From NCBI GenBank assembly GCA_032718565.1, contig JAVGVS010000313.1:168116-232115 (forward strand): a stretch of DNA of 64,000 nt, written 5' to 3'. The notes beneath the pieces were generated by a model. It saw only the letters and a list, made by a program, of their open reading frames with translations. It was not told the DNA's origin and did not search any database. Each line of letters begins with the position of its first letter. The stretch's first letter is position 1. Source of the stretch: Distichodus sexfasciatus (lineage: Eukaryota > Chordata > Actinopteri > Characiformes > Distichodontidae). The translations under genes and the position numbers were made by a program. This document shows, in pieces, positions 1 to 9,900 of the stretch.

Positions 1-740
1 ATTAGTTGGGTCAGTGTCCTTGTGCAGAACGGCTGCTGGAACATCATCCAGGTGGAGCCAAACGCTGGTGCTGGTTAAGTGGAGACTCGCTGACCCTGCA
101 AGCTGCTTTGAGGGTGCAGAAAGTCTCTGTACCAAAGCAATCGTCAGGGCCAAGGGCAAGAAGTCAGACGGGGACATTTTTAATTCAGCTACAATTGCTT
201 TGACCAAATCCAATCTTGTACAAGCTTTTGGACCACAACCTTTTGCTGAGACTTTCATAAGTGCCACAAGGCCGCTGCAAGCGCAATAATCCAGACGAGG
301 CATTTGACCTCGGAGTAAAAAAACCCCGAGATGAAATGTGGAGGTTCAGAGAATCCACAAGAATGCCCACAGCTCTGTCTGCTCACTCCCTCTGAGGGAA
401 AGTTGATTGAAACTGAGCTCTGATTTGAAGGACGAAGACGTCGCAAAATATTCATTAAGTGACGACACATCATGCTGAGTGGTGACCAGGCCTGCGCCAG
501 TTTTCTGGTTTCGAGGTTTACACTGCGGTTTCAGAAAGTCACGCTATCAAACCCACTAAAATATTGTGTCACACTGTTCCTGCGCAACGAACTGCTTTTT
601 ATTACTGGTGAAAACCACAACGTGCAGGAATCCCTCAAGGGGGGGTTCGTAGAGTAAAGCATCGCTGGACCCTGAACCATTTTAAGGCTGTTTGTGAGTC
701 ACTGACGAAAGCCCTTGATCAGTAACAACCTCATTTATTT
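1..740. other. Intergenic stretch with a retroelement-tail-like segment
   Basis: Positions 17-125 contain 'cagaacggctgctgga', then a diverged stretch ending 'gctttgagggtgcaga'. This arrangement resembles the 3' tail of fish L2-type LINEs and the SINEs that borrow it. A sister copy with the same opening words and 'gtaaagcgctttggg' lies at 61970-62065. No gene is recognised in the rest. Confidence 0.4.
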
Positions 741-974
741 TATTATTCGATAAACGGATGGATGAATAGGTGGACAGACAGATACAAGGACAGACGGATA
801 GACAGATAGAAAGATGGATGGATAAATGGCTAGACAAATGGATAAAACGACAGACAGATGGATAGGTAGGTGGAGAGACAGATGAAAGGATTGATGGATA
901 GATAGATAGACAGATAGACAGACGGACAGATGGATAGTTAGGTGGATAAAGTGATGGATGGATAGATGGATACA
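741..974. repeat. Degenerate GATG/GATA/GACA tetranucleotide repeat, left part
   Basis: This stretch is a continuous but imperfect run of gatg, gata, gaca and ggac tetranucleotides. It continues in the same composition at 1533 after the Tc1 element, so the two parts were once one microsatellite field. Confidence 0.9.
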
Positions 975-1532
975 TACACTACCAGTCAAAGGTTTGGACA
1001 CATCGTCCCATTCAATGTGTTATTCTTTATTATCATGAATATTTACATTGTAGATTCTCACTGAACGCACTATGAATGAACACATATGGAATTATGTAGT
1101 AAACAAAAAGTGTGAAATAACCCAGAACATGTTTTATATCTTAGATTCTTGAAAATAACCAGCCTTTGCTTTGATCACTGCTTTGCTCACTCTTGGCATT
1201 CTCTCGATGAGCTTCATGAGGTCGTCACCTGAAATGGTTTTCAACAGTCTTGAAGGAGTTCCCACAGATGCTGAGCACTTGTTGGCCCTTTTGCCTTCAC
1301 TCTGCGGTCCATCTCATCCCAAACCATCTCCATTGGGTTTGGTCAGGTGACCGTGGAGGCCAGGCCATGTGGCGCAGCACTCCATCACTCTCCTTCTGGG
1401 TCAAATAGCCCTTACACAGGTCATTCATAGTTTTGATGCCTTCAGTGAGAATCTACAATGTAAATAGTAATGAAAATAAAGAAAAACATTGAATGGGAAG
1501 ATGATGTGTCCAAACTTTTGACTGGTAGTGTA
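975..1532 (-). mobile_element. Internally deleted Tc1-type transposon
   Basis: Both ends carry inverted repeats of about 90 bases beginning TACACTACCAGTCAAA, at 975-1065 and reversed at 1442-1532. Each is closed by TA, the Tc1/mariner target duplication. At about 558 bases it is far shorter than an autonomous element of roughly 1.6 kb. The interior keeps only the end of the transposase gene on the minus strand. It is inserted inside a tetranucleotide microsatellite. Confidence 0.92.
1140..1440 (-). pseudogene. Tc1 transposase C-terminal remnant
   Basis: On the minus strand the residues CKGYLTQKESDGVLRHMAWP and then PRSPD match the C-terminal part of fish Tc1 transposases. A one-base loss directly after SPD throws out the downstream part, where further in-family words (for example DEMDRRVKAK-like sequence) lie in another frame. 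The N-terminal DNA-binding half is absent, so it is inactive. Confidence 0.8.
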
Positions 1533-1625
1533 GATAGGCAGATAGTTAAACAGACAGGTAGACAGACGGATGGACAGACAGATATGGATAAAGGGATGGA
1601 TGGATGGATGGATGGATGGATGGAT

Positions 1626-1715
<90 letters not shown>

Positions 1716-1965
1716 GGGATGGATAGGTAGGTGGATGGATGGATAAAAGGATAGATGGATAGACAGAAAGATGGATGGATAAATGTATAGATAGATGAAC
1801 AGATAAAGTGATAGACAGACAGACAGACAGATGGATAGTTAGGTGGATAAAGTGATGGATAAAGTGATGTATGGATGGACAGAAAGATAGATAGATAGAT
1901 GGATGGATAGATGGAAAGATGGACGGATGAATGGATAGACAGATGTTTGATGGATGGATGGATGG
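1533..1965. repeat. GATA/GATG tetranucleotide microsatellite, right part
   Basis: The core at about 1626-1713 is a pure run of GATA units (about 22). It is flanked by GATG (1598-1625) and mixed GATA/GATG/GACA units as far as 1965. The isoleucine/tyrosine/leucine/serine-rich open frame on the minus strand is a by-product of this repeat. Confidence 0.95.
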
Positions 1966-2340
1966 ATGACACTCTTAGTCTTGACTCCATCCTTCTTCTT
2001 CTTCTTCTCCTTCTCCGGAGCCTGTAAGAATGTTTAGCATGCATCACATGCTGCAGTAATTACCTTCACCCATGACAATTACAGTAATTAATCCCGGTAG
2101 AGTAATCCCCACACAGCAGCCCAGGAGAACAGCAGCGACTCCAGCCAGAGCAGTCACTATACTTTATTTGAAGGGAGTAGTACCATAAAATTTCACCTGT
2201 ACAATATGTAACAATGACTTCCATCCAGGCCCTGAATATGTCTGTTAAATACTTGAGAGTAGCAAAGTCAAACGCTGCGTCCGGCGTCAACATGACACTC
2301 GCTCTGTGGCATCGTAGTGAAGAAACGCTGTCAGGAAATT

Positions 2341-2359
2341 CCAAAATAATAACAATAAC

Positions 2360-2393
<34 letters not shown>

Positions 2394-2482
2394 CCAACAA
2401 AGTGCGACTGATTGCCAGGAATAAGAAAGAAGAAGAAGAAGAGAGAAGAAGAGCCGAGCGAGAAGAGGAGGAGGAGAGAGAA
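2341..2482. repeat. AAT trinucleotide run followed by GAA/GAG-rich tract
   Basis: Positions 2344-2392 are (AAT)n with early AAC interruptions. After 30 unique bases a purine tract of GAA and GAG words runs from about 2425 to 2482. Confidence 0.9.
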
Positions 2483-4479
2483 CCTGCTGGTCGTTTCCCA
2501 GTAAGAAGTGTGTTCACAACGTTTTGCACCATGGTTTTAATCTGTCGTGCTACACAACTTGTCCTGGTTGTGATGTAATGCTGAGAGTGAACCGGGAAGT
2601 GTGAGGTAAAGCAAAGCTCCGTCCGCTCTTTCCATCCTTTTTTTGTCTTTCTTTACATATATATATATATATATTTTTTTTAATATATAAAACTGTAGTG
2701 TTTCACACGTCCACTTTCATAAATACAACTCCACTCCTCCGTTAGTGATTCATAACCAAACGAATGACTCGTTTTGGGCCGTGACATAAATGTATAAAAA
2801 CGACCTAAAATACAGATTTACAAAATAAACAACGATAAAAAAGTTCTTTTTTTCTCTTCCATAATTATGCATTTTTTGAGACTAAAAAAAAAATCTCATG
2901 CTATTTCTTCTCACGATCCAAACGTTTTCCATATGTACACGCGCCGCACTTCCAATCTGCTCTTCCGTCCAGGTTTGGGAAGAGGTTAAAACAGGGTGGA
3001 TTTGGGATTTCCATTTTGTCTTTGACTGATTTTTCTCCACGCCTCTCGGAATTTTTTGTTGAAAATTCCGACTGATAAAACTGATGATGACTGAAAGCAG
3101 GTGAAACGGGTTATGAGGTCAAGGTGGAATGATCCCACCATTGTTGGGAAATTGGACTGAATAATGTTGGCAAAATGTTCCCGAAAACATTCTTCAACGC
3201 TCACCTCACTGTAGAAGATTCATGTGTTAAGTATCAGACCGGACTGGTTTGCAACCGTTTACAGCATGATCTGACCGATCTACGAAGAATCTGAATACTG
3301 ACCCTCATTAACACTGAGAACCTCTCACACTCCAAGATCTTGGGGATCTGTTTCTTTCCTTCCAGCTTGCAAACCAACCCAAATAAATGTTGGTGCTGGA
3401 GACGGGGAGTGAGGAACCCTTTTTGAGATCCACCTTTCAGCTCTAAGCTCAGTTCACAGCAAACTCTGAGTTAATTAATCTGCAAACTTTGGACGACAAA
3501 GTTGAAAGATCGATGAGGCAGTGAGGAGCTCCTCCCAGCTTGAGGAGGATCCACACTCTAGCCCAAAACCATTTCAATGCTAAACTTCCCAAATCTAAAT
3601 TTCATGCCAATATCTGCTTCTGCGAGCGCTGTCGTAATGGTAAAATTCTGATTTTCTTATCAACACTGAACGCAGAGGCTCAGAATTGAGAAGTGACTCA
3701 AATGTTTGATGATCTGGATCTCTGGTACTGATGGATGGATTAGGGATTTCTTTTTTCTGGGACCGATTTTTTTCCACTGAATGCACACCTCTCGAATTTG
3801 CTGGGAAATTCTACTCGAAACTGATGAATGAAAAGTGGAAAGGATGACATTGAGGTGGAACAGATCCTGACCGAGCCCACTAATTCCAGTAATGTGATGA
3901 CTAAAACTACGGAAGATAAGGTTTAAAACAAGGGAAGTTTAGAAGGTGGGCGCGGAGCAGTGAGCTTCTCGTTCTCCATCTCTTGTTTTTCCAAAACTAA
4001 CTTCAGGACGCTCTTCTGGGGTAAGGCTGCTAATCCCAGATCCAACGCTGATTGTCACCATCTCTGAAATTGATTGTTGCTGGGTTTGTGTGTTTGGATT
4101 TCAAGTCAATCGCTATCATTCATCTTAACGCTGTTACCCAACTCAAATTTTGCTCTCCAACAGCACTGCTAATCTATTTTTCAATGTTCTCATTGCTACC
4201 TGAAGAGCAGGTATGCAACAACTAATCTTTCGGGGATCTGATCTGCGGCCTTTGTTTGAAAACAAACCTCAATGTCAATATTCCGCCATGTAGTCGGATC
4301 CAATCCAGCCAAAAACAGTCACCTCGGCCACCAGAGATTTTTGGGGCGAATGAAAGTTTCTAAAAGACTGGAGAGTACTTGAGGACAATCTTTCCGGTAA
4401 GCGCAGAAATCCACACCCATCTCGTCAACATCTCCCAAAAATCACAGAGTAGACTGGAATAAACAGGGACAGCGTTTGT
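2483..4479. other. Gene-less stretch with a local duplication
   Basis: No coding homology is seen. The segment at about 2996-3145 and the segment at about 3734-3880 share a series of words in the same order ('gggatttc', 'ccacgcctctcg/cacacctctcg', 'gaaattc', 'actgatga', 'gaggtcaaggtggaa/gacattgaggtggaa'), so they are diverged duplicates about 740 bases apart. An AT run lies at 2656-2674. Confidence 0.5.
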
Positions 4480-5330
4480 GATGTTTAATTTCAAGTCAAC
4501 GAAGTTCAAATTTATGGCGAGTGGCGACGGCGCTCGAGCACCTGTCTTGAAAGCCAAGGCGGCGGCGGTAAACGCCTCGACTGAAAAAATCGCGCATTGA
4601 GATTGCAGGAGGTCGCCATCAATTCCGACGCCAGCACACGGTAATGCACGAGGAACAGTAGAAAGCTCTCCGCTAAACACGCCCATTATCTGCCGAAAAC
4701 TCATCGTGACACAAGTAGGATAATACTTTTATATTGTTATTAAAGTCACACGCGTCACGGAAAGCACAGCAAGCCCACGATTCGCTCACTCACTCACACA
4801 CTCGCTCGCTCGCTCGACCTCATTCCTTTCCTGAAGCTTCATATGGTGTTAGCTAGCATGCTACGCTAGCGGAAGAATCGAAGCCAAGGTGGCGCCGCTT
4901 ACGCGTCAAGCGGTGCGGAAACGGAAACCAAGGCCTCTCGAGCTGGCGAATCGGCAAGAATGGCACCGGAAACGAAGAAGGATAATTAAATAAAAGCCCG
5001 GAGAGGGGTTAAAAAAGAGAAGAGGTATGGCGATTCCTCGAGACGCGGCTTAAGAGACGCGGAAGTTGCTGCCGAAAGCTGCTGGCGCGTTCCGCCGAAA
5101 ATCCATGAAATACTGGGAGCGGAGAAGGAGAAATAAAACCGAAAGACGGCGCGACCGAAAGTGGCGAAAGTAGCTGAGCGGAAAAACGCTGAAAGAAAAG
5201 AAGAGGAAGAAGAAGAGGAAGAGGGACGGCGACTGCTCACGGGGGTGGGGTTTCTACTGCCAAGACGAGATTGAAAAGCACACAATAATATTATTAATAA
5301 TAAAAGTAAAAAGAAAATCCAAGGCATGCA
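4480..5330. other. CpG-richer segment without a gene
   Basis: This stretch is noticeably richer in CG dinucleotides than its surroundings, with words such as ggcggcggcgg, cgctcgctcgctcg and gctagcatgctacgctagc. It ends in a GAA/GAG-rich tract (about 5195-5225). It could lie in the long 3' UTR of acvr2a or mark a regulatory or CpG-island element. No open frame here shows a recognisable domain. Confidence 0.35.
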
Positions 5331-6315
5331 CGCACATCAAACTGTAGTGAGGACACCGCAAACCCATACTGCTAAGTGCGTTTAGATTTTGTTTTCAGAA
5401 TTGAAGTATTATTCAGGATATATTTTTCTTTCTCACAGGATTGGGTTAAAAGGTGAAAAAGCCCAAAGAAAAAGAGGAGCGTCACATTTTTCAACACTGC
5501 AACACGGGAGAGATGTGAAGTCATAAAAAGAAGGCAGGAGAGAGGAAATGAAAAGAAGAAATTAGAAACACTGCTTTACGCATGGCCATATTTTCGGTTT
5601 TCTTGGCATAATCGTAGAAATAAAATAGAAAATCCGTATTGAATCCGTGTAGGAAAAGTCTCGGAGGCCGGCGCGGGCCTCGAGCGGATAGCTTGACGTT
5701 GTTTTTCCGTCTTTACCTAGTGTTATTTAGGATGAGAAACTGAGGTATACCTTGTCGAGAGAGGTTGGTGGTTATCTGACAGAAACGACGCTGGGAGGAA
5801 AAAAAAAAAAAAAAAAAAACCAAAAAACAAAATAAAATTCCGGACGTTTCCGGTTTTCCCAGTCTCGTCCTGGAGATATTTACAGCAGCGACACGCTTTA
5901 GACATTCACAAGCTGTTTCTGTATTGCGCTGAGAAAGTCGCTCGCTAGGGCGCCACAGATTCTCGAAAGAGGCGGCGGGCGTCTCCTCCCTTTTTTCGGT
6001 TCCGCTTTTCCCTCTGGAATTTTTCTTCCAGAGAAAGCAGCAGTTTGGAGAGGTAAAGGAAATCGATCTGTCTTTTGAAGGTCCGGGCGACGTAGTCTAT
6101 ACTACACTCGCGATACAGCCACACACACACACACACGTAGTGGGGAGGGCACCGTGGATGGTTTTCTATTATCCCGTGAGGTGCGGGATTTCGGAGCTGC
6201 ATTCCGGAAGGCCCCGTGATGATCGCTGGGTGTGGTGAAGTAGCTCAGTCCCGAGCTACATCCGGCGAGAGTTTAACATAGACCTGCCCCGCAGGTTCAC
6301 ACGCGAATTTTTGGC
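5330..6315 (-). other. acvr2a: acvr2a 3' flank, probable 3' UTR
   Basis: Directly past the stop codons there is no further coding homology. The stretch holds a CA repeat at about 6119-6136 and an A run at 5800-5819. Type II activin receptor transcripts usually have long 3' UTRs, so this is probably transcribed, but I cannot place the cleavage site. AATAAA-like words on the transcript strand exist only at scattered positions such as near 2163-2168. Confidence 0.45.
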
Positions 6316-6515
6316 CTAGTCATAGGCTGGGACTTTCAGCGACAAGTCGAGGTTGGTGACCATGGTGACCACGGCGACGATCTCCTCAGTTGCCGAGACG
6401 CCGGTGTACCGCTGCATCTGCACCACTTCGCCTCGACGCAGCTGGCAGACAGACGCGCCTCCGACTCTCGTGGTCTCTAACACTTCTATCGCCTCGCGAC
6501 AGCATCGCCATGCCC
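6316..6515 (-). CDS. acvr2a: acvr2a exon 11 (C-terminus), reading frame disrupted
   Basis: The acceptor is CTCAG with AG at 6517-6516, after a long CT tract. Homology to the ACVR2A C-terminus runs through the exon but changes frame. GMAML starts at 6514, RLSASCVE lies at 6455-6432, QMQR starts at 6420 and leads into VVTMVTNLD, and a remnant of the family ending plus TGA (6322-6320) is back in the GMAML frame. Splicing from exon 10 in phase 0 reads nine residues and meets TAG at 6488-6486. That would give a 460-residue product lacking the last kinase helices. The frame containing QMQR stops at TAG 6318-6316. The span from 6514 to 6320 is exactly 195 bases, the length I recall for the human segment (64 codons plus stop), so the indels balance. 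I think a local consensus error is likelier than a dead gene, because ten exons upstream are flawless. Confidence 0.75.
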
Positions 6516-6517
6516 CT

Positions 6518-6553
<36 letters not shown>

Positions 6554-6941
6554 GAGAATGAGGGATGAACAGATAGAGGGGAGAGGGAGAGGGAGAGGGG
6601 AGAGGGAGAGGGAGAGGGAGAGGAGAGAGAGAGAGAATATGAGTGGGATGAAGAGATGAAGAGATGGAGGAGAGAGTAAAAACAGAGAGAATAAAGGAGA
6701 TAAAGTAAGAGAATAAAAAAGAATGAAAGGCAGAAAGAGCAAGAGAGAGTGAGAATAAGGTGGGGAGACAGATAGGGAAAGTGAGTCGATGAATAGATGG
6801 AGCGAGAGAGAGAAAGAGGGATATAGGCAGACAGAGTGGAAGAAGAGAGAGAGAATGGATGGAAAGAAAGAATGAAGAATGAGACAGTGAAAGAGCAGAT
6901 GAGGAGAGACAGAGACAGAGAGTGGATGAAGAGATGGAAAG

Positions 6942-6972
<31 letters not shown>

Positions 6973-9900
6973 GGGAGGGAGGGAGAGCAAAAGAGAGAAT
7001 TAAGTAGAAAGAGCGGTAGGGGGACAGAGAGAGAGTTGATGAAGAGATGGAAGTAGAGAGAGAGTTGATGAAGAGATGGGAAAAGTGAGTGAGAGAGAAA
7101 GAGGGAGAGCAAAAGAAAGAATGAAGAGGTGAGAGAGTGGGTGAAGAGAGAGAGAGGGAGGGAGAATGAGTGGATGAAGAAAAGAGAGAGACAGAAGAGT
7201 GTAAGACGGAGGGAGCCATCTCTCACCGTGTGTTTCTGCCAGCACTCCCTCAGGGTGGGACGCAGCTTCTTATGCACCACCACCTCCTGCATGTCCTCCA
7301 GGGTGGGATGCTGCCCCACCTCCTCCTCGAACGGCAGCATGTACTCATCCACCGGACCTGTCACACACACACGCACACACACACGCACAGCGGGTCATTT
7401 TCTGTCGACGTCGTTTCTCTTGGCGTCAGTAAGGACCGATCGCGGAGGCGTTGGGTCAGATTCGGTGGGTCTCACCGTCAGCAGCTGTGCAGCGGGAGGC
7501 CAGTTCCCACAGCACCAGGCCCACCGCGTACATGTCCATCCTGAGGAACGCGTCCCGCTGGAAATTGATGGCCCCCTCCAGCATCTCCGGAGCCATGTAG
7601 CGCCTGGTTCCCACCTGCAAAAAAAAAAAGAAAAAAAAGGGAGGTCTGATCAATGTTTTCGTCTCGGGCTCAGCGCTATGGGCTCGTTGATCGCCGAATC
7701 GGTTTATTGACGCATCGTTACGCCCCTACGTTCTAGATCTATGTTCTACGATTGTGTAAACTGCACCACTCCTGATATCGGGACTCACTTGTCCGTACGT
7801 TTCCCCGGCAGACTTCCCGGCCTCGAACTTCAGGGCCAGGCCGAAGTCGGCGATGCAGGCGGTCAGGTTAGCCTTCAGCAGCACGTTCTTGCTCTTAATG
7901 TCCCTGCACGTGCACACAAATCAACACACACACATTACACACGGAATCTGACCTCTTTCCGCAGAGATAAAACCTGATGAGAAAACACAGACACTGATAT
8001 TCATTCATTATTCGACCCGCTGAACCCCGACCGGGGCTGCGGTGGGGACCGGAGCCTATCCCGGGGAAACTTGGGGCGCGAGGTGGGGACCGGCACGCCG
8101 CGGAAATCTTCAAACTATCGTGTCTGATATCGGCCGGCCCTACCTGTGTGCGATGGTGGGTTTGTGGCCTTCCCTGAGACCCGGCATGTCGGAGTGGAGA
8201 TACGCCAGGCCTCTCGCCATGGTCTGCGCCACGTGGCACAGCTCGTTCCAAGTCACCACGTTGGCCTTCAGATAATCGGTCATCGAGCCCTGGAGGACGG
8301 GGGAGGGAGAGAGAGGGAGAGAGAGAGAGAGGGAGAGAGAGAGAGAGAGAGGCCGTGAGCAAGCCGATTCCCGCAACAAGTCCCGAACCTGCCAGGAAGG
8401 ACGTCTCGGGGGCGAGAAAGGGCTCGTCTAACATCGGCTGGAAACACTGGGCAAAGCATTGGTCCGATGCTTATGACTTTAAATGTCACGCCTCCCTACT
8501 ATTAACGTATGGCTCTTAAAGTGTGGAAAGACAAAAGAATCTGTGTTTCATTCTTTTTTTTTTTACTTTTAAACCAAAAGTATTTTTTTCAGTATTGGTT
8601 TTGAAAACGTGATACGGCACGTTCTGTAATCGCAGTCGTTAAATTACGGCATAACGAGGCAATGCGCATTTGGGAATCAGCGGCGGTTTCAAAAAGGTCT
8701 GTCGTTCATGTGAGGTACGAGCCGTTCCCCAAATATGCGGTTGAATGAATACGCTGGATTGTGCTGGGGCTTTCAGACATAGCAGCGCCGCCCGAAAACT
8801 AAAAATACGCGGAGAAAACAAACCAATGCTTTATTTGGAGCGGAGACATTCCTGGAAAGCTGCGCGGTTCGGTGACGTCGGTTCCGCCGGCTGCTACGTA
8901 ATAATTTCTAGCTGAAGGCTTAAATAACTTTCAAAATATGAACAGGCAAAGTCCGTCATTATGAAAGTGCGGTAAAAGCAGGCAAAGGTATAGGGTAAAA
9001 GCAGCGGCGCAGACTGCGTTTTGGATTTAAGCCTCTGCTGCAGTTCAGGGGTTGGACCGCTAGGGGCAGCACCTTTTCATGGTATGCGGTGATGAGCCAC
9101 AGCTCGACGTCCAGGTTGGTTCCTCTCTTCTCGGCGCCGATGAACTGGAGGATGTTCTCGTGCCTCATCCCCGGCAGGTTGTAGATCTCGTACTCGTTCT
9201 GCCACGACTGCTTATCCTGGGGAGAAGAACCCACACGTTTCTGCACAGCTGAAGAGGTCGGGGACCAACAATGTGGCCGGTAGTCATGTAATGGACACAC
9301 GTGGTACTACGGTTTTGAGGAAGGGGATTTTAAGATTATTTATTTAACAAAAGAATACCTTTTAAGCGTCAACAGCATTTTTAAAGTCAGTACTTATAGA
9401 CGATATAAGCAACGAGCTGCCCAGCTCGGTCCATTCCCTTTTCCACAGCTGCGACTCCTCAACGTACCTGGATGGGGAAAATTTTGACCGCCACGTAGTC
9501 GTTGAGCAGCTGCGCCTTCCACACGCAGCCGAATCGTCCCCTGGCCTTGACTTCCACCAGCTGCAGCGGCTTCTGGCCGAGGATGGGCGAGGGAGGCATG
9601 GGGCCGGGGTCCTGAACGACACGGGGCAGAAAACACGGGGGAGGCGGGAGGTCAGTTCGCTAGTCTGATAGTTACATTACGTGTGGGGAGTTTGGTTTTA
9701 CGTGGTTTGACTCGCGTAGTCCGGTACGATGTCCGGATGGCGCAATATCGCAAAAATCACATATCCCGACAGGTCATTTCATAGCCCGTTAACGACAGTA
9801 TATTTTCTGTAAATTCAGTGCTTTCAAGGCGAATTGTGGCACCTTTGGCGTTCCGTAGATCTCAGCATGACGGCAGCCGGATGCGAGCGCGAGGAAACTT

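Noticed and set aside
1..290. 91-codon frame at the left edge as the end of a neighbouring gene
   Set aside because: The nucleotide sequence resembles a retroelement tail also present at 61965-62070. No protein similarity was recognised.
1442..2047. 201-codon isoleucine/tyrosine/serine-rich frame
   Set aside because: This is the translation of the GATA/GATG microsatellite, which stays open because stop codons are rare in that unit on this strand.
6386..7388. Long serine/leucine-rich frames (up to 300 codons) over 6316-7388 on the minus strand
   Set aside because: They are the CT-repeat translation of intron 10 joined to pieces of exons 10 and 11, not an independent protein.
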